A stretch of 64,000 nucleotides of DNA from M3007 sp046329435 (lineage in GTDB: Bacteria > Bacteroidota > Bacteroidia > Chitinophagales > Saprospiraceae), in the NCBI GenBank assembly GCA_046329435.1, contig JAXLUR010000004.1, positions 532,389 to 596,388 on the forward strand, in the 5' to 3' direction. Below the pieces are notes generated by a model. That model saw nothing but the letters and a program-made list of their open reading frames with translations, made no database searches and was not told where the DNA came from. Below, in pieces: positions 35,268 through 45,100 of this stretch (within the stretch, counting starts at the first letter, position 1; the number at the start of each line of letters is the position of its first letter). Position numbers and translations under genes: made by a program.

Positions 35268-35569
35268 TTGAAGTATTTGTCAACACCTTCGTTCGAAAAC
35301 TAAATCCGTATTGCAGCCTCCAGAAATCAACCTGTCAAAACGCGGCCTAAGCAGATTGAATTGATGCGCTTTGCCTGAATGTGCTGTTATCAAGTTGAAA
35401 TAACTTTCTGGCAAGCGAACGGAACACGTCGGGTGCGTTTATTGTGCGGTAAATCCGCGTAATCCTGTATGCGCAAGACCCGACATAGTCACCTCAGGTA
35501 AAGGATTTCATAAAAAAACACATGCTGGTCCCCGAATCTGTTTATCACGCATTTCATTGCCTGTTCATA
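35268..35569. other. Intergenic region between kinase and gene C
   Basis: About 300 bp without a credible gene. No strong hairpin follows the kinase stop; transcription may run to the bidirectional-looking hairpin at 35570-35607. Confidence 0.6.
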
Positions 35570-36077
35570 TAAAAAGAGGCCCCGATGAGAATTCACCGGG
35601 GCCTCTTGATTTATTCAGGGCAAGTCTTATCTGGTCTGAATCATCTTCTTCGTAGCGCTGTCCGTAGCCGTTTCCAGTTTGTAGTACAGCACGCCCGTCG
35701 TGTTCAGCATGGCGCGATCCAGCGAGACGGCCTTTCGCGAAGTCGCCTTTCTGCGTGAACAGTACGCGGCCCGTTTCGTCGTACACCGTCAGCGTAGCCG
35801 TTGCAGCAACCGGCAGGTGGAAGCCCACCATCGTACGGCCTACCCACGGGTTCGGCTGGTTTTGGTACAGTTCGAAGCCAACACCGGCGATCGTGTTGCC
35901 CGAGAAGCGCAGCGCGACAGGTTCTGACCGTTGGCATTGTAGAAGCTCGGCGCGCGTGATGCGGCTCGACAGTTGCGGCATTTCGCTCAACTTGCCGGCT
36001 TTCTCAGCGCGGAAGCGTACCGTGAACTCAGCGAAAGTAGCCGTCGATCGACGTCGTGAATGCATCCTGGAACACAC
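35565..36077 (-). CDS. Gene C fragment 5: broken T9SS C-terminal domain
   Basis: Contains AEFTVRFRAEKAGKLSEM, then GVGFELYQNQPNPWVGRTMVGFHLP and YDETGRVLFTQKGDFAKG, the T9SS type A domain shared with gene A. Compared with gene A 4757-4790, eight bases are missing near 35730, so this frame runs past the natural stop to 35565 with a meaningless tail. The natural end, KKMIIQTR-like followed by TAA at 35627, is readable in another frame. Confidence 0.65.
   Translation of the reverse strand: MCSRMHSRRRSTATFAEFTVRFRAEKAGKLSEMPQLSSRITRAELLQCQRSEPVALRFSGNTIAGVGFELYQNQPNPWVGRTMVGFHLPVAATATLTVYDETGRVLFTQKGDFAKGRLAGSRHAEHDGRAVLQTGNGYGQRYEEDDSDQIRLALNKSRGPGEFSSGPLFI
35570..35607 (-). terminator. Intrinsic terminator of giant gene C
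   Basis: AAGAGGCCCCG (35574-35584) pairs exactly with CGGGGCCTCTT (35597-35607). On the minus strand a T-run (TTTTTATAT) follows, 20 bp after the gene C stop at 35627. On the plus strand the tail is GATTTATTC, so it may also slow readthrough from the kinase operon. Confidence 0.92.
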
Positions 36078-37329
36078 CGAAATTGTCGAAGCCTACCTTA
36101 TCGCTCTTCACGATGTCTTCGACTTTCAGGCCGTTGAGGTTCATCGTGAACTGGAAGCCTTGTACCTGCTCGGCCGTGCGGAACGTCACGTCGAACACTT
36201 CACCTGCTTTCACCTCGCGGTCAGCGCTACCCTCTCCGTTTAGAGAGGGGCTGGGGGTGAGGACGTCGAGCAACAGCGTGCCGGCCGTGCGGTCTTCGGC
36301 TTGCTGGTTGGCATTGGCAATCACTGAACCGTTCAGGTCACCAATCTTGATGCCCGTGAAGTCGTCGTCCATCTGGCTGGCTTGTGCATCGCCAAGGCTG
36401 ATGTTCTCGGCGAACGGCACACTTGCAAACGGATTGGAAGGATCACTGAATACAAAGTTCTTGTCAATGAAGCGCCAGGAGGTGTTGTTCGGCAGTTCCG
36501 TGTAGATACCCAGGATCAACTTGCGCAGTTCAACAATGTCGAACGTCGTCACCGAGTTCGATTTGTTGGCGTCGGCAGCGATGATCTTGTACGGCGAGTT
36601 CAGCGGGTCTGTTCCGAGAATATGTTTGGAGATCAGCACCAGGTCGAACGTCGATACGCCGTTCATCGGGTTGTCGTCTTTCACCGGCGTTACCGTGTAG
36701 TCGGTCGACAGCGGCAAATAGTTCGAGAACAGGTATTCGCCCGCGTTGTCGGACAGGTCCAGCGCGCTAATGTCAGGCAGGCCGTTCGGCGGCGTGCCGG
36801 CCAGTTCTACCGTTGCATCTTCCACACCTTGGTCGCCCGAGAGCGGCTCGGTCTTCAATTGACCGGCCACCGAGATCGGGTTGCCACCGCAGTTGTTGAA
36901 CGGATCCTGGATGATCACATACGTTTCGCAGTATGCGGCGTTGCCGGCGGCATCCTGTGCCCACAACTCTACCGGTTGCGTGCCCACTTCGTCGCACGTG
37001 AACGTCACATTCGTGATCGGCTGGCCAAAGGCGTCAACAGGGAAGCCCGTGCCCTGACCCGACTTGCGGATCGCGTATTTCAACTGGTTGCCCGGCGTGT
37101 AAGGCGTCGGAGGCGTGCAGTTGTCTTCGGCGTATTGCAGGAAGTCCGTGGCCCACAGCGTTACCATGCCCGTCATCGGCATGATGTTCACGCTCAGACC
37201 ATTGAAGCATACCACCGTCGGCGCTTTGCAGTCTTTCACTACGAACGTGTATTCGCATACCGACTGGTTGCCACCAACCGTCGAAATGGTCATGATCTTG
37301 TGCGTGCCGTAGGGCAGTTCAGGTACCAC
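36028..37329 (-). CDS. Gene C fragment 4: HYR end, dockerin-like pair, cohesin-like module
   Basis: An open segment of 433 codons. The first residues (MVPELPYGTHKI) align with gene A PELPYGTHKIKW. Then KDCKAPTVVCFNGLSVNIM, a dockerin-like pair (36490-36670; GVSTFDLVLISKHILG and ADANKSNSVTTFDIVELRK, followed by the TELPNNTSWRF tail), and the cohesin-like module containing the translated palindrome (TPSPSLNGEGS). The frame ends near 36030 where extra bases interrupt it (TSIDGYFR; gene A has TSIDGAAEFTVRF). Confidence 0.82.
   Translation of the reverse strand: MVPELPYGTHKIMTISTVGGNQSVCEYTFVVKDCKAPTVVCFNGLSVNIMPMTGMVTLWATDFLQYAEDNCTPPTPYTPGNQLKYAIRKSGQGTGFPVDAFGQPITNVTFTCDEVGTQPVELWAQDAAGNAAYCETYVIIQDPFNNCGGNPISVAGQLKTEPLSGDQGVEDATVELAGTPPNGLPDISALDLSDNAGEYLFSNYLPLSTDYTVTPVKDDNPMNGVSTFDLVLISKHILGTDPLNSPYKIIAADANKSNSVTTFDIVELRKLILGIYTELPNNTSWRFIDKNFVFSDPSNPFASVPFAENISLGDAQASQMDDDFTGIKIGDLNGSVIANANQQAEDRTAGTLLLDVLTPSPSLNGEGSADREVKAGEVFDVTFRTAEQVQGFQFTMNLNGLKVEDIVKSDKVGFDNFGVFQDAFTTSIDGYFR
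36230..36262. repeat. Palindromic C-rich repeat translated within gene C
   Basis: Same element as at 5281-5313, with one base change in the loop side (TAGAGAGGGG for TGGAGAGGGG), in the same frame and at the same place in the cohesin-like module. Confidence 0.72.
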
Positions 37330-39170
37330 ACCGTCAACCGACGTGTTCGTCGAGTTGGCCTGCGAAGGCCTGCGTATCCCGGCGGACCTTAAGCCGTTAC
37401 GTTGTTGCCAGATTTCACGCGGTCGATTGCGAAGCGGTACTTCTGGTTCGTCGGTACCGGGCGCTCGTCGAAGGCGCGCGGCGTGCCACCCGAGAAGTTC
37501 GGGTTCAGGGCGTTGCCGTATTGTACGTTGTTGATGCCAGGCAGGTTGGTCGAGGAAACTACCGTCTCCATCACACCGTCGCCGTCCAGGTCAAGGAACA
37601 ACAGGTATTCGATGTTGATGTTGGCGCCCGAGCATGCCGTCGGTTGCCGTCGTTCCCGGGTCCACTCGGACCTTCGCACAGGTCGTGCTGGCCGATCACG
37701 CCGTCCCACCAGTACATTTCATTCCACAACTGCGGGTTGTTCACCGTCAGGTCGCAGAATTCAACCGGGCTGGCCGGGCAGTTCGCCGTCGGCGCTTGCG
37801 TGTCGATCACTTTGATGATCTGCTTGTACACGAAGCAGTTGTTGTTGGCGATGCCCGGGATCGTCGTGCCGTTGTACGTGCCACCCGTGTAGAACACCGA
37901 GTAGTTCGTCGCCTGGGCGTCGCTCCGGGTTCACCTTGATGTTCGACGGAGCCCGGAGCCGGCGTACCGAAGCGCCGATACGATCGGGCCGGGCAGGTTC
38001 GTACTGTTCGTCTAGAGGTTCGGGTTCAGTTCGGTACATACACGCACGGAGTTCGTGTTGTACGTGCACCAGTTGATGATCGTCCACGTCCGCTCGATCT
38101 TGAAGCGCCGTCCGGTACGACCGTGAACACTTCGTCTTCGAACGATACACCCAGCAGTTCGCAGTCTTCGCCGAAGAACGTCGGCTCACCGTAGTTGCCC
38201 GTACCGTCGCATACCGTCACGATCACGTCGTTCGGGAAGCGCACGAAGTAGTCCTGTTCGTAGTTCACGAACACCCGCTGCGCACTGGCTCGAGAAGCCG
38301 TGGCGGTCGTAAGCGCGGAACGTGCGCGTGATCGACACCGTGTCGAACAGCGAGTAGTTGGCGCTGTGTTGCAGACCGCACTGGCCCTGATATGCTGCAT
38401 CGTGTCGAGGCAGCAGTTGTCGGCAACCGCTGCTTTGCCGTAGGCCCACAGGCTCGGGTCGAAGTTCTCGCACGATACCGTCGTGTTCGCCGGAGGCAGA
38501 CAAGCCGGTTTGATCTTGTCTTGTACTTCCACCTGGACCATGCACTGGTTGGCCACCGGTTCGCCGTCGAGCTGGTACGGTATTGCCGATTACCGTCCAG
38601 TTGGTACACCGTCAGGATCACCGTTTGCGTCGTACCGACTTCGCAGCAGTAAAACTTGATCGAGTCGCCTTCCAGGTGCAACTGCTTCGTCGTCGCCGCC
38701 GCAGTTCGGCTCGTTGTTCAGGTTTTCGTGCAATCCGGTACGGAGACATCCGCTGGATCGTCAACTTGAACGAAATGCCGCAGTTGTCTTCCGAGCCCGA
38801 GTCCGCGACGAGGCCGGCACCAGGTCACACCCGCGCCTTCGCAGCCGTTGGCGGGCGTGTAGCAGTCGAACGGATCGTCAACATTGATCGCTACTGTCGT
38901 GAATTCCTGGCAGTTGGCCGACGGGAGCGTCAAATCGCGCACCGTCAGGTTAATCATCACGAGTCGTGTGGTTGCCGCAGTTGTCCGTCACCGTGTACGA
39001 TACGCTGTGCGTACCGATCCGTGACAGGCAGGCGTGTAGCCAAACACACACCCAGCGTGTCGCTCGTCCAGTAGTTGTTGCGAAGTCCGTCAGCGAACCG
39101 CTGGCGTGTACGTGTTCAGCACCGCGCCGGTTTCGGCGTCGTGCGTCACCACCTTGCCGTGATATGGTCG
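37330..39170 (-). pseudogene. Gene C, frame-scrambled HYR stretch
   Basis: No frame stays open for more than about 180 codons here, yet all three minus frames hold recognisable pieces in the right order, matching gene A 6300-8100: ANTTVSCENFDPSLWAYG with QDYFVRFPNDVIVTVCDG (38026-38556), FYTGGTYNGTTIPGIANNN with NPQLWNEMYWWD (37571-37897), and IEYLLFLDLDGDG with NPNFSGGTPRAF (37389-37709). Comparison with gene A shows scattered one- or few-base losses. As written it is broken; an uncorrected consensus is the likeliest cause. Confidence 0.75.
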
Positions 39171-41245
39171 ATCCGCGAGCAGTTGTCTGTGATGATGATA
39201 TCCGGAAGGTCCACCGTCGCGCAGCAGTTGAACGGATCGGTACCCACCGTCAGGTTCGACGGGCAGGTGAAACTCGGGCCCGTCTGATCCAGTACCTTGA
39301 TCAACTGGATGTAGTATTGCGGGTTCGAGGTCGGCGGGAACGGTGAGGTCGGCAGACACCAGTCTACCACCGTCCAGGTCCGAAGAATCTTGTACGAACC
39401 GTCGCAGACCGGGATGATCTGGTCGGCGTACACCACACCCAGTTCGCACCAGGTCGTGTTCGGGTACAGATCAATGTCCAGGTTGCCAAACGTTACATAC
39501 GGCGTTCCTGTCACTGCAGGGTCCGTGTTGCCGTTGGAGCAATCCACCGTCACATCCGAGGGGAATTGTACGTCGTACACGTGCAGGCGCTCGAAGTAGA
39601 TGTACTGCGTGCACGATGCCGTGTTGTTCGAAGCATCGGTGGCGACCCACACCCGCTTCACGTAGGCCGAAAGATCGTTCGGATCGCTGCAATCGGTGTC
39701 GTACCAGGTATCCGAGTAGGTCAGCGTGTACGGCCCGCAGTTCTCGTAAACCGAGGGATACGCGGCATCCGTCAGCACCAGCACATCGTTCAGGTAGGCC
39801 GGGTCGTATTGCGTGATGGCGCAGTTCAAATCGATGTCTTTACAAGTCAGCACCGGCGGAAGTTTGTCTTCCACCTTGATGTTGCCCCAGCATTTGTTGC
39901 CCGACACCAGATGCGTCACCCGCACCTGATAGGTTTTACCCAAATCCGAAGCATTGACAAAACCGGGCACCCACGGACCATTGCCGTACGGGATGGTTTT
40001 GTCCAGTTCAACGATATAGTCGTCATAACAGCCATAACTGCCTTCCAGGATCATATCCGGGTTGATCTCTGCTTCGCAGTCTTCATTCACCGAAACAATC
40101 ACCAGGTCGTTGCAGACCAGCGAGGAAGGCGTGGTGACCACCTGAACGTAGGTTTTGACCGACTGTACGCAGCCCGGGTCGTTCGGACCGGCAGCCTTGG
40201 GCACACCGCCATCGACCGTGTACACGATCTCGTACTGGCCGGGGCCCTGGCTCGGATCAAAAGTGCTGGCCGGAACCCCATTGACCGTGAACGTGGCCGA
40301 CGCGATGTTCGCATCACCCGGGTTGCCCGTCAGATCCACCGGATCGGAAAAGGCACAGAAGTCGCCCGACAGGTCGGCAGTGATCGAGGGGTTGGGGTAT
40401 TGGCAGCTGTTGCCAATCGACAGGGATGTACCCAGGCCGTTGGACACCGTGATGCTGTAGCCCAGGGCGTCGATGTGGCGGCCTTCCAACTGGAACATGT
40501 TGCCGCCGATATTGCTCAGCACCGTGCCCACCGGAATCGGCGTGGGCGCCGAGGGCGGCGCCAGGCTGGCCGTCGAGTACAGACCCGTGACCGCCGTGAC
40601 CGTCCAGGTTTGCGTGCCCGGCGCGTTCACCTTGATTGTCTCGCCAAACTGACCATTGGTCAAGGTCGTGGCGTTGTTCAGGCAGACGCAGGGGTCGCTG
40701 ATTTCAATCGAACAATTGAAAGAAGAAACGGTCACCGAACCCGTCATATTAGCCGAACAGCCGCTGGTGTTGCTTGCGACAACCGTGTAGGTACCACTGG
40801 TCGTGAACGTACCGAAGTTGATCGGGTTGCCGGTACCCGCTACCGGGGCGCCGTTATTGACATTATTGATTTGCAACTGGTAATTAACACCGGTTTGTGA
40901 GCCGCTCAGGCCTACGGGCACACCAGGGCCGCCAATGCAGAATGAACCGCCACCGGTCACTGTAAATGCGGCGGGCGAAGGCGAAACTGTGATAATGCGT
41001 TGCGCCGTCGTCGAGCAACCGTTCAGGGTCACCGTCACCGTATAAGTCGTCGTGGCCGTCGGAGATACCGTGATCGCGGCCGTCGTGGAGCCGCCGGGGC
41101 TCCACAGGTACGTGCCGCCGCCGGTTGCCGTCAGCGTTGCTGATGCGCCCGAGCAGATCGTACCGTCGTTGTTCGTCGTGCCCGAAGTTTCAGACACCGA
41201 AATCGAGGCCGTCGGAAGCGGGTTCACCGTGATTACCTGTTGCAC
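39146..41245 (-). CDS. Gene C fragment 2: Ig-like end and HYR-type modules
   Basis: Continues gene C after the break near 41263. It begins with the last Ig-like unit and a PKD-like domain (GGGSFCIGGPGVPVGLSG). Cys-rich modules of the HYR/SprB-associated type follow, related to those in gene A: NCSIEISDPCVCLNNATTL, VSVNEDCEAEINPDMILEG, KCWGNIKVEDKLPPVLTC, PSFTCPSNLTVGTDPFNCCATVDLPD. The frame is lost near 39170 at a missing base (DHITARW end). Function is structural or adhesive by inference; no enzyme motif is seen. Confidence 0.85.
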   Translation of the reverse strand: MQQVITVNPLPTASISVSETSGTTNNDGTICSGASATLTATGGGTYLWSPGGSTTAAITVSPTATTTYTVTVTLNGCSTTAQRIITVSPSPAAFTVTGGGSFCIGGPGVPVGLSGSQTGVNYQLQINNVNNGAPVAGTGNPINFGTFTTSGTYTVVASNTSGCSANMTGSVTVSSFNCSIEISDPCVCLNNATTLTNGQFGETIKVNAPGTQTWTVTAVTGLYSTASLAPPSAPTPIPVGTVLSNIGGNMFQLEGRHIDALGYSITVSNGLGTSLSIGNSCQYPNPSITADLSGDFCAFSDPVDLTGNPGDANIASATFTVNGVPASTFDPSQGPGQYEIVYTVDGGVPKAAGPNDPGCVQSVKTYVQVVTTPSSLVCNDLVIVSVNEDCEAEINPDMILEGSYGCYDDYIVELDKTIPYGNGPWVPGFVNASDLGKTYQVRVTHLVSGNKCWGNIKVEDKLPPVLTCKDIDLNCAITQYDPAYLNDVLVLTDAAYPSVYENCGPYTLTYSDTWYDTDCSDPNDLSAYVKRVWVATDASNNTASCTQYIYFERLHVYDVQFPSDVTVDCSNGNTDPAVTGTPYVTFGNLDIDLYPNTTWCELGVVYADQIIPVCDGSYKILRTWTVVDWCLPTSPFPPTSNPQYYIQLIKVLDQTGPSFTCPSNLTVGTDPFNCCATVDLPDIIITDNCSRIDHITARW

Positions 41246-42165
41246 CGTGGTCGTGCAACCGTTCAGGTCACCGTCACCGTGTAGGTCGTGGTGCTTGTCG
41301 GGTTGACCGTAATCGCGGCCGTCGTGGCGCCGCCGGGCTCCACAGGTACGTGCCGCCGCCGGTTGCCGTCAGCGTTGCTGATGCGCCCGCAGATCGTGCC
41401 GTCGTTGTTCGTCGTGCCCGAAGTCTCGGACACCGAAATCGAGGCCGTCGGAAGCGGGTTCACCGTGATTACCTGTTGCACCGTCGTCGTGCAACCGTTC
41501 AGGGTCACCGTCACCGTATAAGTCGTCGTGGCCGTCGGAGATACCGTGATCGCAGCCGTCGTGGCGCCGCCGGGGCTCCACAGGTACGTGCCGCCGCCGG
41601 TTGCCGTCAGCGTTGCTGATGCGCCCGCGCAGATCGTGCCGTCGTTGTTCGTCGTGCCCGAAGTTTCAGACACCGAAATCGAAGCCGTCGGAAGCGGATT
41701 CACCGTGATCACCTGTTGCACCGTCGTCGTGCAACCGTTCAGGGTCACCGTCACCGTATAAGTCGTCGTGGCCGTCGGAGATACCGTGATCGCGGCCGTC
41801 GTGGCGCCGCCGGGGCTCCACAGGTACGTGCCGCCGCCGGTTGCCGTCAGCGTTGCTGATGCGCCCGCGCAGATCGTGCCGTCGTTGTTCGTCGTGCCCG
41901 AAGTTTCAGACACCGAAATCGAAGCCGTCGGAAGCGGATTCACCGTGATCACCTGTTGCACCGTCGTCGTGCAACCGTTCAGGGTCACTGTCACCGTGTA
42001 GGTCGTGGTGCTTGTCGGGTTGACCGTAATCGCGGCCGTCGTTTCGGTCGTGCTCCACAGGTACGTGCCGCCGCCGGTTGCCGTCAGCGTTGCGGAGGAG
42101 CCTGCGCAGATTGTGCCGTCGTTGTTCGTCGTGCCCGAAGTTTCGGTTACTGCGATTGATCCGGT
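41045..42165 (-). repeat. Near-identical 240-bp Ig-like tandem repeats, cluster 1
   Basis: The CACCGTGAT(T/C)ACCTGTTGCACC anchor recurs at 41461, 41701 and 41941, spacing exactly 240 bp (80 codons). Flanking units at 41221 and 42000-42165 are nearly as similar. Units differ at a few bases only. Short base losses in G runs occur near 41263, 41337 and 41390. Confidence 0.9.
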
Positions 42166-45100
42166 CGGAATCGGATTGACCACCAGTGTAGTCGTGGCTG
42201 ACGGACGACAGTTCATATCCGTCGGAGTCGGCGTTACGATAGCGTAGATGTAGTAGGTATTTGCCGTGGCGAAACTGGTCGTCGTGCTCGCCGTGGTACC
42301 GCCGCCGCCCAGGCTGCCGTTGGGCACCGTGGCAATGACCGTGCCGCCAGTGTATGGATCGGAAGCCGGCGCCGTATAATATTTAAAAATAATGCCGTAA
42401 GTCGTTCCCATATTGACCAAACCAGACGCCGTGAGGGTGACCGTGACGTTCTGGCAGACCGGTCCGACGGGATTGGAACTCAACGACCCCACCACCGGGC
42501 AAGCGCCGCAGTTACCGGGGCCCACCAGATTGATGCTGGCAGTTGCAGAGCAAAGAGTTGTTTGATCCGTCACCGTTACATTGTAGGTGCCCACGCTCAG
42601 GTTGTTTTGATCTTCCTGTCCATTCACCAGTCCGCTGCCGTTGGGTGTCGACCAGTTGAAGGTGTAGGAGCCGCTGCCGTTGGAAATCGTCAGATTGATC
42701 GAACCATTGTTAGAGACGCAGGTAGTTGGCTCCGTAATGGTAGAGGTAATGGTCGGCGCGGTAACCGTAATCACCTGCTGCACCGTGGTCGAGCAGCCGT
42801 TCAAAGTCACCGTTACGGTATAAGTCGTCGTCGAGGTCGGCGATACTGTGATCGCGGCCGTCGTTTCCGTCGTGCTCCACAGGTACGTGCCGCCGCCGGT
42901 TGCCGTCAGCGTAGCGGAGGAGCCTGCGCAGATCGTGCCGTCGTTGTTCGTCGTGCCCGAAGTTTCGGACACTGAAACCGAGGCCGTCGGAAGCGGGTTC
43001 ACCGTGATCACCTGTTGTACCGTCGTCGTGCAACCGTTCAAGGTCACCGTCACCGTGTAGGTCGTGGTGCTTGTCGGGTTGACCGTAATCGCAGCCGTCG
43101 TTTCGGTCGTGCTCCACAGGTACGTGCCACCGCCCGTCGCCGTCAGCGTAGCGGAGGAGCCTGCGCAGATCGTGCCGTCGTTGTTCGTCGTGCCCGAAGT
43201 TTCGGACACCGAAATCGAGGCGGCAGGAAGCGGGTTCACCGTGATCACCTGTTGTACCGTCGTGGAGCAACCCAGGTTGGTCACGGTTACCGTGTAGGTC
43301 GTGGTACTTGTCGGCGAGACCGTAATTGCGGCCGTCGTTTCGGTTGTGCTCCACAGGTAGGTGCCGCCGCCCGAGGCTGTCAGGGTCACCGAAGCGCCTG
43401 TGCAGATGGTGCCGTCGTTGTTGGTCGTACCCGAAGTTTCGGACACCGAAATCGAGGCGGCAGGAAGCGGGTTCACGGTGATGACGAAAGTACAGGATGC
43501 TGTGCAGCCGTTGCTGTTCGTATAGGAATAGGTGATGGTTTTTGCACCTGCGCCTGCGGCGGCAGGATTGAACATATTACCCGTAACGCCGGGGCCGCTG
43601 TACGTACCGCCGATCGGCGTGGCGCCGCTCAGGGCAAATGCCGGGGCGTTGATACAAACGGAGAAATCTGCCGGGCAACTGGCCGTGAGCGGATTGACCG
43701 TTACATTGGCGTTGTTTTGCGGTGTGACGGTCAGGTAGCAGAACTGGGCATTGGTCGCTTCAATCGGCGTCGGCGTGCCGGTGATGTTGATGCTCACCGT
43801 ACCCGTCGTTGCCAGTACTTTCATCGTAATCGTCAACAGGACGGTATTATTGGCCAGGTCTTCGCCGTCCGAACCCGCAGGGTCGAACCAGGCATAGGTC
43901 AGTTGGCCGCTGTTCACATTAAAAGTACCGATGCCGGGAGCGCCGCCGCCGACCGGGGTGGCCGTGTGGCTGACGTACATCAGTTGGGTCTGGTTCCAGT
44001 TGACGCTGTATTGCAGCGAGCTGATATCGGTGTAGCCGCTGGTTGCCTCAACGGTAAAGGTGATGTTGTCGCCGCAGTTGGCGCTGGTCGGGCCAAGTGC
44101 CGTAAGCACCAGCGGGGGCAGTGCGCCATAGCTGATGACCATCTGGTCGGAAGCCGGGCAAGTGGGGCTGTTGGACGTGAGGGTCAAGGTAATCGGCAAG
44201 GTATTGCCGGATGGCGGGGTATAAAAAGCATTGAGCGTATTGGCATTTGGCATGAAAGAACCGCCGGGGATGCTGGCCGTCCAGATGACGCCCGTGCCGC
44301 CGCCGCTGCCGGTGAAAGAGCCCGCGAGTTGAACGATACCGTTCACACAGGTCATTTGATCGGGGCCGGCGTTGACGACGTCGTTGGGATTGACGGTAAT
44401 CACCTGTGATGCTGTACCTGTACAGCCTCCAGCACCCGTGACCGTGACCGTATAGGTCGTCGTCATGGTGGGAGACACGGTGATCGCGGCAGTCGTTTCC
44501 GTTGTGCTCCACAGATACGTGCCGCCGCCCGAGGCCGTCAGGTTTGCAGAAGTGCCAGAGCAAATCGTGCCGTCGTTGGGTGTGCCGGAGCTTTCCGAGA
44601 CGGAGATCGCAGCAGTGACCGTATTGACGGTAACCGTTTGGGTGGCCGTCGTAGAGCATCCGTTAGAACCGCTTACGGTGACGGTATAAGATGTTGTGGT
44701 CGTCACGGCGGTTGCCAGGGGGTTGGCAATGGTCGTATTGTTCAGGAAGGTTGCCGGCGACCAGGAGTAAGTGTACTGGTTGACCCCGCCAGAGATTGTA
44801 ACGTCGTAATCCTCGGTTTCTCCGAAGCTACTCGATGATGCTCCGCAAGCCTGCCCGCTGGTAACGGCCGAATCATTACCCCCTACGATACGCAAGCGGG
44901 TAAGGCCATTGAGCGCTGTGACCGGAACCGTGAAGGAAATGGAGATAGTACCACTTGCACCCGCGTTGCCCGAGGCGCCCAGAAATTCGGATGCCGCAAG
45001 CGTTCCGTCTTTATCAAAATCAATCCACGCGCCAAAATACTGATTGCCATCGGTACCAAAAGTGACGGACAAAGTGTACATGGTCCCGGCGGTAAGCGTG

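Noticed and set aside
35268..35569. Possible small RNA or riboswitch downstream of the kinase
   Set aside because: No conserved RNA motif or stable structure recognised apart from the gene C terminator.
41045..42165. Regular 240-bp repeats as a possible satellite or integron-type array
   Set aside because: Period is exactly 80 codons, frame is kept, and the translated units are Ig-like domains.
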